Positions 20,101 to 31,290 of a DNA stretch of 64,000 nucleotides are shown here, one piece after another (position 1 is the stretch's first letter; every line of letters begins with the position of its first letter). Made by a program: the position numbers and the translations under genes. Below the pieces are notes generated by a model, which saw only the letters and a program-made list of their open reading frames with translations, searched no databases and was not told the DNA's origin. Origin of the DNA: Schizophyllum amplum (lineage: Eukaryota; Basidiomycota; Agaricomycetes; Agaricales; Schizophyllaceae); the NCBI GenBank assembly GCA_007026445.1, contig VDMD01000011.1, positions 558,001-622,000 on the forward strand, given 5' to 3'.

Positions 20101-21275
20101 CCGCTTTACGCCGCTTGAAGCGAGTATAGAGGAGATAGAAGAGGAGAAGGAGGAGAAGGAGCAGGAGCGGGAGATGGAGAAGGAGACGCCCCCCGTCGAG
20201 CATGACTCAGGGAGCGGCAGTGACGATGAACTGCTGTTGAAGGACGACACCGCCGTGCCGGGGGAGCATGCGATGCAGGCCGGACTTGACTACGTCTTTG
20301 ATGGAGTGCAGGAGGAGCAGTGGTCAGTTGAGCAGGGCCTGGATTACGCTTACTCGTCCGTTGTCCCAGCAGATGCGCAGCAGACCGAGCCGAGGACGTT
20401 TGCAGAGGCATTGCGCCGCCCCGACCGGTCGAAGTGGATTGATGCTGCGTTCGACGAGATGCAGGCGCTGATTGACAACGGCACGTTCGAGCTTGTCCAG
20501 CTCCCGCCTGGTGCACGCGCTATTGGCAGTCGGTGGGTGTTCAAGGTCAAGCGCAAGGCTGACGGTTCTATCGAGCGCTACAAGGCGCGCTGCGTCGCCC
20601 AGGGCTTCTCGCAGCGCCCCGGCTTCGAGTACACCGAGACCTTTGCGCCTACGCCCAAGTGGTCCGCTATCCGCGCTATCCTCGCCCTTGCCGCCATTGA
20701 AGACCTCGTCCTCTACTCGGTCGACATCAGCAACGCGTTCCTGAACGGCTGGCTTGACGAGGAGATCTACATGCGTCAACCGCCCGGCTTCGAGATGCGC
20801 AACAAGGACTACGTCTGGCGCCTCAAGAAGTCCCTTTACGGGCTGAAGCAGGCGAGTCACGTTTGGCATGAGACGCTGAACAAGGTTCTGTGCGACATGG
20901 GCTTCACGCGCATCCTCTGCGACCACAGCGTGTGGGTGTTTGGACGCGACGAGGCGCGCATCGTCATTCCTGTCTTTGTTGATGACATGACGATTGCAGC
21001 CAAGACGGACGCGCAGGCGCAGGAGATCATTGAAGAGCTGAAGAAGCACTTCAAGCTGCGCGAGCTCGGTCCTACCTCATGGCTCCTAGGTGTCGAGATC
21101 CAGCGCGAGCGCTCGCAGCGCAAGCTCTCGCTCTCCCAGCGCCAGTACTGCGTCGACATCCTTGAGCGCTACGGTATGGCAGACTGCAAACCCGTTGTCT
21201 CTCCGCTTGATCAGGCTGTGAAGCTGACCGCTGATGACGCTCCCAAGACGCCAGAGGACATTGAGTACATGTCCT
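17199..21275 (+). pseudogene. copia gag-pol, copy B, frameshifted and lacking RNase H
   Basis: The first frame (17199-19745) has gag (RLNWGWYELEIESYL), a zinc knuckle CANCRGPHFLREC, a protease site NTDTGAS, the GAG-pre-integrase HHCC segment and the DDE integrase (VHTDLKGP, MRCDAGGEYI, NGVAERA). Against copies A and C, one base is missing in the proline-rich linker near 19745, shifting the frame. The reverse transcriptase follows at 19763-21275 with VFVDDMTIAA and is cut at EDIEYMS, where the middle LTR begins. A full polyprotein cannot be made. Confidence 0.92.
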
Positions 21276-21589
21276 TGTTGGGATTGGTGTTCTAGCACGC
21301 TCTCGTGCTTATGGTATTTTTCTCTGATTTTCCCTGATTTTTCCCATGCCTCTATCGCTACTTATGCGCGCACTACGCCTTACGCTGTGCGCCCCATATT
21401 CCGCTTAGTCATCGGCATTTCCCGGTCTGTCTCCCTAGAGCGGCCGCATCCAAGTCTCTCTTTATCTCTGACTTGTGTGCTGTCGCTCTAGGTGCGTAGT
21501 TACACGTTCTATAGCTTGCTATATATCTCTGACTTGTGTGCTGTCGCTCTAGTGTGTCTGAGTCTGAGTCCTCTGTTCTACCTCGGATA
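21276..21589 (+). repeat. Middle LTR of the composite copia element (314 bp)
   Basis: It serves as the right end of B and left end of C. It starts TGTTGGGATTGG directly after truncated reverse transcriptase codons and ends CTCGGATA. It contains two 26-bp units. No target duplication flanks it. Confidence 0.92.
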
Positions 21590-21602
21590 GGTTATGAGCC
21601 CC
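21590..21602 (+). other. Primer-binding site, initiator-tRNA anticodon type
   Basis: GGTTATGAGCCCC abuts the LTR. Its first 12 bases are the exact complement of GGGCTCATAACC, the anticodon stem-loop of fungal initiator tRNA-Met. This matches half-tRNA priming known for Ty5 and Drosophila copia (hemivirus type). Copy B has the same site at 16827 with one mismatch (GGTTATGAGCGCC). Confidence 0.8.
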
Positions 21603-21961
21603 GCGCTCTAGCCACTCAGATCAAGCAAAAGCGACCTCTGCACCATATTCGCCGTTGCCGGCGCATTTCAGCTGCGATTCCCTCCGTTCGAGCGGCAGTC
21701 TACGCGCAAGGGTTCCCTCTACCCCTGTGCCGACCCGCGTTCCGCGAAAATCGCCTGGTCGCCCGCAACAGCTCCGCGAAAAACGCAGTCTCTGATCGGG
21801 CCAATCCGGAACCCGTTCTCAAACTCGCCGTCCCGCGCCCATTCCTCCCCCCGCCCTCCCCGTTCAAGTTCGACGCCTTCCCCCACGTCGTCCTCTACAC
21901 GTCGCCGTCACCGCCGTCGCGCTAGCCCCACCCGTTCCCACGCTATTCCCCCGTCATCATC

Positions 21962-24900
21962 ATGGCCCAGCGCGACTCTGATGGGCGCCCCACGCTTACT
22001 CGCCTCAACTGGGGCTGGTACGAGCTCGAGATCGAGTCCTACCTGAGCAGCAAGGGCGTTCTGCGCTATGCAAAGGGGACAGTGATCGAGTTCAAGCCCA
22101 AGGACGCTGCCAACCCCACAGAGAGCGAGTACCGCCTTATAGAGGAGTACCAGCGCTTCAGGGAGAAGGCTGCTGGCGAGCTCTGGCTCTCCATTGAGGA
22201 CTCGCTGCGCCCGCAGTTCTCGGCGAAGCGTGGTGACCCGGCCGAGCTGCTGAAGGCGCTCAAGGCCAAGTTCCACCTGCAGGTGCCTGGGACGCGTTTT
22301 GCCGCGTTCAATGACTTCTTCAACATCGCTCTGGACGATCCCGATGCGCCCGCCGCCCTCCAGACCCTCCTCACCCGCATCGATCAGGCGATCGCTCGCG
22401 TCCAGTCGCTGCGCCCTGCCGCTGGCTACGACATCAACACAATGGACGAGGAGCTGTGCGCCATGGTCGCGCTGCGCGCGCTCGCTACCTCGTCCAACTC
22501 GCAGCACGAGACGCTCTACACGTCGTTGCTTGTGGACAAGAACATGACGTACTCGACGCTCAAGGACGTCATCGATCGCGAGTTCGCCGCTCGGGGTATG
22601 GCGGACAACGCGGACCCGCTCGCTGCTAACCGCGCCGGCTTCACGCCGACGTGCGCCAACTGCCGCGGCCCGCACTTCCTGCGCGAGTGCAAGGAGTTTG
22701 TGCCGCTCTGGAAGCAGCGCGAGGAGGCCGCCGCCAACGCCGCTAAGGCGCCGAACCAGCGCGGGCAGGGCAAGAAGAAGAAGAACGGCGGCAACGCGGC
22801 CAACGCGCAAGCTGCGCCTGCCGCTGACGCGTCCTCGTCGTCGCCCCAGGCCGCCTCTGCTGCGCGTGTCGAGTCTGCTGGCCAGGCAAGCGCTTTTCTT
22901 TCATCCACCGCGCTCCGGGAGTGGCTCCAGTCAAAGGCTGCCGCTAACTTCAACACCGACACAGGTGCCTCTCTACACATGACGCCCCGGCGAGACTGGT
23001 TCATCACCTACTCGCCGCATCGCGTGCCCGTTCGCCTAGCGAACGGCACGATCGTCTACTCAGCGGGCATCGGGTCGGTGCAGTATCTGCCGGTGGATGG
23101 GGAGAAGAAGCTGCAGCCTATCGTGTTCCTTGACGTCCTTCATGTCCCTCTCCTTACTTCGAATCTATTGTCCATCTACCACCTCACTGCGCACAAGGGG
23201 TACGAGGTTCAGATTAAGGATAAGCGCGTCGCATTCTACCGCGCCGGGACGCTCGTCTGCACTGCTACGGTCGACGAGTCCAACACGGGCTACCTGGACG
23301 GCCACGTCGTTGCGCCGCCTCCGCCACGCAACGCGTATGCTGCCACTACGACGCTGCCGCTCGACGCATCGCTGTGGCATCGCCGCTTTGGACACGTTAA
23401 TCTCGGCGACATTGGCAAGCTGCGCAGTCGCAAGCTCGTTAAGGGCATGCGCTTCGACACCTTCACCGCGCCGGACCCGATCTGCGAGCCGTGTATCATG
23501 GGGAAGCAGACTCGGAAGGCCGTTCCGCGCGGTCCGGGAGAGCGCGCTAAGCGGCGCCTCGAGCTGGTTCACACCGACTTGAAGGGGCCGATGCCTGTGG
23601 CAACAAAGGAGGGCTACCGCTACTGGATCACCTTTATTGATGACAAGGAGCGCTGGCGGACGGTGGTCTACCTGAAGAAGAAGAGCGATACTTGGGCCGC
23701 TATTTGCGCGTTCAAGGCGGCTGCTGAGATTGAGACGGGCGAGCGGTTGGAGGTGATGCGCTGCGATGCCGGTGGCGAGTACATCACCAAGGCGATGTTG
23801 GAGCAGGCGCGTCGTGAGGGGTGGCGACTCGAGTTCACTGAGCCAGATGAGCCGCATCAGAACGGCGTTGCAGAGCGAGCTAATCTGACTCTAGCGAACG
23901 CGGCCAGCTCGATGCTGTGGGAAGCAAAGCTGCCGCCTTCGTTCTGGGCCCATGCCGTCTCCGCCTTCAACCACGTCGACAACCGTGCCCCTACGTCCGC
24001 CCTACCGCCGGACAGGACGCCCTACATCGGCTGGAAGCGCAAGAAACCGGATGTCTCGTACTTCCGTGTCTTTGGCTGCCTTGCCTATGTCCTGGTGAAG
24101 AAGCGGCACCGGCGCGCGCTCGAGCCGCACTCGCAGAGGTGCATCTTCATCGGCTACCCGCCCGGCACCAAGGCCTGGCTCTTCTGGAACCCGGCAACCC
24201 AGAAGACGCTCATCTCCTCGCACGCCGTCTTTGACGAGCGCTACATGCCGGGGAACTCTACCAAGAGTATAAACTTGATGACCGCGTCGCTCCTGGACAG
24301 AGGTGAGGGACCACCGGACTTTGGGGATGCCGCAGATCAAGGGGGTGATGGGGAATCGCCTCCTAATCGCGAGTCTGACGATAGCGATGATGACGCTGTC
24401 TATGATCTGCCGCCTCCCCCATCCAGTCAGCCCGCTCCTCCCGCTCCGCAGTTGCAGACGCCGCCACCCAGTTCGCCGCCTCGCGCGCCTACGGTCGAGC
24501 CGCCTACCACACCGCCTAGCGCGCCTGTGCCCGCACCTCAGGCTCCACGTTCTGTACGTGTTGGACCACCCAGCCTGCTGCTTCAGCGCAGCCAGCAGAA
24601 AGAGCAGGAGCAGATGCAGCAGCGCGCTACGCGCCGTCGCCCGCCTTCGCCTGAGGCACCGCCTAATCGGGGGAGGTGCCCGAGTGGCTGGCAGACCCGC
24701 CGCGACCGCCGACCGACCCGTTTGCAGGCCCATCGCGCCCAGTGCGCCAGAGCGCGCCACGCTTCAACATGAGCGAGCGCGCATTGCAGGAGCGCGCTAT
24801 GCGGCCACCCGCACCACCACCGCCTAGCCGTTGGGCTAGCGGTCCACCCGTTGTGTCGCCCAACCGCTATGCGCCGCTTCAAGCGAGTATAGAGGAGGTA

Positions 24901-26714
24901 GAGGAGAAGGAGCAGGAGCAGGAGATGGAGAAGGAGACGCCCCCCGTGGAGCATGACTCCGGGAGCGGCAGTGACGATGAACTGCTGTTGAAGGACGACA
25001 CCGCCGTGCCGGGGAGCATGCGATGCAGGCCGGACTTGACTACGTCTTTGATGGAGTGCAGGAGGAGCAGTGGTCAGTTGAGCAGGGCCTGGATTACGCT
25101 TACTCGTCCGTTGTCCCAGCAGATGCGCAGCAGACCGAGCCGAGGACGTTTGCAGAGGCATTGCGCCGCCCCGACCGGTCGAAGTGGATTGATGCTGCGT
25201 TCGACGAGATGCAGGCGCTGATTGACAACGGCACGTTCGAGCTTGTCCAGCTCCCGCCTGGTGCACGCGCTATTGGCAGTCGGTGGGTGTTCAAGGTCAA
25301 GCGCAAGGCTGACGGTTCTATCGAGCGCTACAAGGCGCGCTGCGTCGCTCAGGGCTTCTCGCAGCGCCCCGGCTTCGAGTACACCGAAACGTTCGCGCCT
25401 ACGCCCAAGTGGTCCGCCATCCGCGCCATCCTCGCCCTCGCCGCCATTGAAGACCTCGTCCTCTACTCGGTCGACATCAGCAACGCGTTCCTGAACGGCT
25501 GGCTCGACGAGGAGATCTACATGCGTCAACCGCCCGGCTTCGAGATGCGCAACAAGGACTACGTCTGGCGCCTCAAGAAGTCCCTTTACGGGCTGAAGCA
25601 GGCGAGTCACGTTTGGCATGAGACGCTGAACAAGGTTCTGTGCGACATGGGCTTCACGCGCATCCTCTGCGACCACAGCGTGTGGGTGTTTGGACGCGAC
25701 GAGGCGCGCATCGTCATTCCTGTCTTTGTTGATGACATGACGATTGCAGCCAAGACGGACGCGCAGGCGCAGGAGATCATTGAAGAGCTGAAGAAGCACT
25801 TCAAGCTGCGCGAGCTCGGTCCTACCTCATGGCTCCTAGGTGTCGAGATCCAGCGCGAGCGCTCGCAGCGCAAGCTCTCGCTCTCCCAGCGCCAGTACTG
25901 CGTCGACATCCTTGAGCGCTACGGTATGGCAGACTGCAAACCCGTTGTCTCTCCGCTTGATCAGGCTGTGAAGCTGACCGCTGATGACGCTCCCAAGACG
26001 CCAGAGGACATTGAGTACATGTCCTCTCGCTCTGCAGAGTACGTCTCTGCCGTCGGCGCCGTTGCCTGGCTCGCCATCGCCACTCGTCCTGACCTCGCCT
26101 ACCCCGTCTCTGTCCTTGCGCGTCATACCGGCCATCCTGGGCGCAAGCACTGGCAGGCGCTGCAGCGCGTCTTCCGCTACATCCAGGGCACGCTTGATCT
26201 CAAGCTGACCTACGATGGCAACGCCGTTGGTGCGCGCTCGGAGCTGTTCTACACCTACACGGACGCGGATCATGGCGGGAACCCGGACAACGGCAGGTCT
26301 ACCAGCGGCCACATCATCATGATGGCGGGTGCACCGGTCTCTTGGGCGAGCAAGCTGCAGACCATCGTCGCGCTCTCTACCACAGAGGCCGAGTACGTTG
26401 CAGCCGTGTCTGCCGGGCAGGAGATGTTGTGGATGCGCCATTTCCTCACCGAGTTGGGCTACTCGGTCAAGGACGCGCCCTCCACGCTCTACATCGACAA
26501 CACCTCCGCTCTGCAGGTGGCGCGCAATCCAGAGCATCATGGGCGCATGAAGCATCTGGACCTGCGCTTCTACTGGCTGCGCGACGAGGTGCACAAGGGG
26601 TCGATCTGTCTTGTCCATCTGGCCACGGAGAACATGCCAGCTGACATGCTGACCAAGGCTTTGGGCCGGTCTAAGCTGCAGCATATGGTGGGGCTGACTG
26701 GTCTAGTGCGCTAG
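21962..26714 (+). pseudogene. copia gag-pol, copy C, two single-base frameshifts
   Basis: All copia domains are present in order: gag, zinc knuckle CANCRGPHFLREC, protease NTDTGAS, HHCC, DDE integrase, reverse transcriptase (VFVDDMTIAA), and RNase H (TYTDADHGG, STTEAEYVA) ending at LTGLVR. Two one-base losses relative to A or B break the frame: near 24670 (linker, after APPNR) and near 25013 (a G-run, 4 instead of 5 G). The rest is open. The lesions are small, so the copy is young, and its RNA could still supply template to the family. Confidence 0.9.
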
Positions 26715-26739
26715 GTGGGCGTGCTAGATCAAGGGGGTG

Positions 26740-27047
26740 TGTTGGGATTGGTGTTCTAGCACGCTCTCGTGCTTATGGTATTTTTCTCCGATTTTCCCTG
26801 ATTTTTCCCATGCCGTTATCGCTACTTATGCGCGCACTACGCCTTACGCTGTGCGCCACATATTCCGCTTAGTCATCGGCATTTCCCGGTCTGTCTGCCT
26901 AGAGCGGCCGCATCCAAGTCTCTCTTCATCTCTGACTTGTGTGCTGTCGCTCTAGGTGCGTAGTTACACGTTCTATAGCTTGTTATACATCTCTGACTTG
27001 TGTGCTGTTGCTCTAGTGTGTCTGAGTCCTCTGTTCTACCTCCGATA
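26740..27047 (+). repeat. 3' LTR of the composite copia element (308 bp)
   Basis: It is preceded by the purine tract GATCAAGGGGGTG and starts TGTTGGGATTGG. It ends CTCCGATA, followed by gaaag. It differs from the middle LTR by a few substitutions and one short indel. Confidence 0.92.
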
Positions 27048-27052
27048 GAAAG

Positions 27053-27574
27053 TATGGGCAATGAGGATGATGGAGGAGGGAGGAAGGAAAGGGTTCCAGC
27101 CATGGATCTGAACGGCGGCGGTGCCCGGAGCACGAGCACGAGAAACGTAACATATCTCACCTCGTGGTGGGGTCCTCCGGGCCCGGAGGACCCCTGCCTG
27201 AGTTGAGGGGATAGCAGTGTTGTGGGCTAGCGAAGCAAAGCCATGAAATGTGTCGTTAATTATTGGGTATGCTATCATCAAACCTCTACATAGTACGTAG
27301 AAGATGTACACAGCTGGCGCCAGTGCCAATGGCTCCGTTCGCTCGGCCATTGTGTGTTACTGCAAAGCGCGGGAATGCGGGGGCGAGCAGGAGGAGGAAC
27401 TAGATGGATCTGGACGTCATCTGTACGGTGGCGGTAGATGACGTTCAATAGCAGGGCGGGGCACGACAATGTCCGTAACACGGTTCCTAGCCCAGCCATC
27501 GGCCTGGAGGTGTGATGCGCGCTCGTGGAGACACAAGCGAGATGGCGGCAAGCATGGGAGGCAACAGACAAACA
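27053..27574. other. Displaced upstream region of the RING gene
   Basis: Before the copia insertion this sequence lay directly upstream of the RING gene start, so it probably holds that gene's original promoter. No coding frame of quality is seen. Confidence 0.4.
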
Positions 27575-27925
27575 GCTGTGCTCGTAAGGTTATTGCAAAA
27601 CACCCAAGCAACTGCTTGGCAGTGTATTGCAAAGATAGCGAATGACTTACTTGCACAGCCACATCCCCCTCCCGGGGCTTCCGGTGGGGGTCCCGGGTTC
27701 CGGGGGCGAGCCGGGCGATGCGCGCGTGCTCGCCTTATTAGGCAGCGCGCGGCGGGCGGCTCACGTCGCGTGCCCAGCTCGCTCTCGCGCACGCTGGGCG
27801 TAATTGATGGCCCTTCCCGAACGGGAAGGGCGGCCGACCGCCGCTCGCGCGGGTGCGCGCGCACCACCGCCGCTGGCAGCTTAGGGGCAGCTCGTCACTC
27901 GGGGGCTTGGAAAACAAGATATATG
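27575..27925 (+). repeat. GC-rich dispersed repeat, copy 1
   Basis: About 350 bp, from TTATTGCAAAACACCC through CCCTCCCGGGGC to an AT-rich edge. A copy in opposite orientation at 30418-30757 matches at very roughly 85-90% by eye. The shared motif CGCCTTATTAGGCAGC and a small hairpin CTTCCCGAACGGGAAG mark the family. It is not coding. Confidence 0.7.
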
Positions 27926-30417
27926 TATTAAATAATATGTACTTGTGTATGTAGGGTGTGCGAGGAGGAAGAAACACGGGAAAAAATGCGTAGGAAAGAG
28001 GGTGCGCTGCGCGTCGCGGACGCGGGAGAGCACGAGCGAGTGTTGGGATATGTAAGGGGGGACGGAGGGGGAGGTCGCATGCATGCGAGACGAGCCCCAA
28101 ATGCGCCTGCCGTCGTTGTGTTGTGCAAACGCGAGCGAGCGCGCGCTCCGCACACGCGCGCACGCCCAGTGCGTACGCGCCACGCACATGCGCGCACGCT
28201 CAGCGCGTACGCGTCACCGTCTTTGACGCGTCCGAAAGACGTGTCAGGGCGGCGAAATGCAGCGCAGGGCAACGTCAGCACTCGGAGAGCTGCTGACGCG
28301 GCTGCACATGCACCAGCGCGGGAGTGGGGGTGACGTGCGGGCCCGTTGGCTCGTGCCGTTGGCTGCGCTAGTGCGGGGCAGGTGGGGGCCTCCGTGGTAA
28401 GGCAATGGTGATGGCCGTCGCGGCAGGCGAGGTGTCGAAGAGTCGGTCAATGTGTCCCCGCCCAAGAGCACAGCACCGGAAGTCCCGGTGCAATGAGTCC
28501 TCGACGGGCTCTGCTCATGGGGGGAGGGACACGCGACAGGATTGAGGATGGGGGATAGGAGATGGGTTGAGGAGGAGATGAACGGACAGCCCGAAACGCG
28601 AGACACGCGTCAGACTACCCGCTCGTTGGCCGGCATGGGCGGCAGGACGCGAGCAGCGCAGTGCCTGCGCTGCTCGCCGTCGTGTTCACTGCGACACCCG
28701 CTATTGTCAAATAAAGCACCGTCAGTAAACACGACGCGTGCAGTGCGTAGCGACACACCTGCAGCGCCCTCTTGCGCGTGCCCTTCTCCAACGTCATCCG
28801 CGCCGTTGGGCGCGTTGTGGCGTAACGAGCCATGACGTGTGCTTCAAGGCATCTGTCTTGAGACAAGCGAGGTCGAATACAGAGGTGGGGGGATGGGAGG
28901 CGCAGCCGCGCGGCCGGCGTCGTCGTCGTTGGGAGCTGAGAGGCGCTGATCACGCATGGTCGGTAGGTCGGACCGATGAGCCGAGCGTCGCCGCGAACGC
29001 GCGCCTCGACAGCGGCGCCATTTCGGAGTGTTTTCCGAGGTGTTTTGAGACCCGGAGCACCTAAAGTACATCTAATAGCCTTGCTTTCAAGAAAGAACGA
29101 GCAGAATTGATTGAAAATTGACCTGATATGACTTCAAAGTTCTGGATGAGAGAGCTTGATATTTCACTGCTTCACAAGCTAATAGGTAAGCCATTCTGAG
29201 CTCCCATCTGATGCTCTCTTTACAGTCAAAGCTGGAACATGTTCAGACATAGTTACTGAGTAGATTACAAGTAGCTAGAGAGCCTCAATTGGCTCAAATA
29301 AATCAGATGAGGATGATCAGTAGCCTGGTGGAGTGAGCATTGAGCAATTCATTGCTATACAGCAATGTTCCTAGTACAAGGGCTGCACAGTGAGCTAGTA
29401 TATATCTAAAGCATCATATATTACGCTAATACAAGATGTTTGAGAGCGATCGTACGGTACAATGAGTCGCAATCGCGTTACGACTCGCCGCGAACGCGCT
29501 CGAAATGAGCGCGTTCGTGATGTGACGTAACACGTCGAACTTCCCTCTCCCCACCATCCGCGCCGTGTCACCCGCTCAACAGCGGCTCGATGGCCACGGA
29601 ATCTTCGAGATAGGGGCGCGGGGGACTCTGGGGACTCCCCCTGAGGTGCGTGCACTATACAATGCACGCAGTGAAGCACTGACGACATGATCAGAATGGC
29701 TGCAGAGCGACCGGCGCTCTGCAGCCAATTCTGCGCGTGTTCTCCGTGCCTCGGCCACACAGGCAGGCACCCCCGAGCTCCTGGAAGCCCTCAGCGGCTG
29801 CGCGCAACGCAGCGCGCTCGCCGTCCCCCGCCATCACCCTCCTCCATTCGCGCGTAGGGCGACGCCCCGTCCACGTCACCCGCCGTGTGCCCCGCCGCCG
29901 TGTGCCCCCGTGCCTACAGAGTAGGCGTAGGACACTACGCCAATGCATTAGCGACGTTTGGGCGTGTGCAGGAAGTAGAAGGCGGCAACGCGAGCGCGCG
30001 CAACGCGGCTACCCGCGCCACCGCCGCCAACTGCCGTTCCTCGCTGTCTCGCCCCCCAACACTGCGCGGGCGCCTCCATCAGCACCCCAGCACATGTACG
30101 GTGGTACACATACCCGCGCGCCAACCGCCTATGCCCCCACCCTCTCACCTTTGCCGTCCGCGCCAACGCAGCAATCACCCGCGCCACTTCCCTCGATCGC
30201 AACGAGCTCTTCCGCGAGCTCGTCTGCTGTCTCCCCCTACCGCCCCCTACGTCCCCCATATCGTACAGACACCCCGCACATACCATCTACCCGTGCGGCT
30301 CGCGCGCGCGCGCCGGGCGAGCGCTGGCGAAAATTTTCGCCGCGCTTTTACGCATTTTTATGCATATTAATTCTATCTATTCGCATATATATAGCTGCAT
30401 TTATATATGATATATCA
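27926..30417. other. GC-rich non-coding interval with a less GC-rich core
   Basis: The sequence is very GC-rich, except for 29070-29400. Open frames on both strands are long only because of the base composition; none shows domains or short introns. Weak inverted similarity to the flanks continues inward from both repeat arms. Confidence 0.45.
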
Positions 30418-30757
30418 TTACACAAGCCCTCGAGTGACCAGAGGCGACGACGCCGCCAGCGCGGCAGCGCGCGCATCCGCGCGAGCAGCGATCGGCTGCC
30501 CTTCCCGTTTGGGCAGGGCCATCAATAGCGCCCAGCGTGCGCGGGGATGAGCCGGGCACGCGACGCGAGCCGCCCGCCGCGCGCTGCCTAATAAGGCGAC
30601 CACGCGCGCACCGCCCGGCACGCCCCCGGAGGCCGGGACCCCCATCGGAAGCCCCGGGAGGGGCCTGTGGCTGTGCAAGTAACTCATTCGCTATTATTGC
30701 AATAAGCTGCCAAGCACTTACTTGGATGTTTTGCAAAAGACCTACGGGCACAGGTGA
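30418..30757 (-). repeat. GC-rich dispersed repeat, copy 2 (inverted)
   Basis: Reverse complement of the 27575-27925 repeat. Together the two arms enclose about 2.5 kb, which could be a transposon with long inverted ends or two independent copies; no target duplication was found. Confidence 0.7.
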
Positions 30758-30875
30758 GACAAAGGGCGAGAGGTGGGGTGGTTGCAGATGCTAGTAGCGC
30801 CCAGGCATTTGTGGGGGCGGTGCACTAGAGTACCAACAACACCCGCGCACCAACATCCATCCACGGTCACGGGTA

Positions 30876-31107
30876 TGTTGGGATTGGTGTTCTAGCACGC
30901 TCTCGTGCTTATGGTATTTTTCTGCGATTTCTCCTGATTTTTCCCATGCCTCTATCGCTACTTATGCGCACACTACGCCTTACGCTATGCGCCACATATT
31001 CCGCTTAGTCATCGGCATTTTGTTGGGATTGGTGTTCTAGCACGCTCTCGTGCTTATGGTATTTCTCTCCGATTTTCCCTTATTTTTCCCATGCCGTTAT
31101 CGCTACC
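30876..31107 (+). mobile_element. Two truncated copia LTR starts in tandem
   Basis: The first 145 bp of the copia LTR (30876-31020) are followed at once by a second LTR start (31021 to about 31107), which then breaks into unrelated sequence. Both begin TGTTGGGATTGG. No purine tract or internal region lies between them. Confidence 0.85.
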
Positions 31108-31290
31108 CACGGATGCCTGCCTAATCAGGCTGCCTAGGGGTGGTGGCCCGGTGACTCGTGAGCCCCCCGTGAGCCAGTACCCCCTACGGCACGCCCGGGA
31201 GGGGCAGGTGGCTGTGTGGGGAGGTGGTCCATAGGATTTGCAATTCAAGCCCCAGGCAAGTCCATTATCTTTTGCAAAAGTTTAAAGGGC
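31108..31290 (-). repeat. GC-rich dispersed repeat, copy 3 (partial)
   Basis: It shares CCTGCCTAATCAGGC-like and GGGAGGGGCAGGTGGCTGTG segments with copies 1 and 2 and ends with the TTTTGCAAAAG segment. It is more diverged. Confidence 0.5.

Larger units (their letters stand above)
16576..27047 (+). mobile_element. Composite Ty1/copia element with three LTRs (copies B and C)
   Basis: The order is LTR (16576-16826), internal B, LTR (21276-21589), internal C, LTR (26740-27047). One 5-bp duplication gaaag flanks the whole (16571-16575 and 27048-27052); there is none around the middle LTR. Internal B is cut in the reverse transcriptase C-terminal part and joins the middle LTR directly, with no RNase H or purine tract. 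B and C are very similar. The LTRs end in ATA, and the primer site GGTTATGAGC follows the first two. Confidence 0.93.

Noticed and set aside
27487..27931. Long open frames on both strands near 27.5-27.9 kb
   Set aside because: They lie in a GC-rich repeat where stops are rare, the same stretch recurs in inverted orientation at 30.4-30.7 kb, and no domain or coding signature is seen.
29737..30528. A 263-residue plus-strand frame rich in Arg, Pro and Ala
   Set aside because: It is composition-driven, without introns or recognisable motifs, and part of the repeat-rich GC interval.
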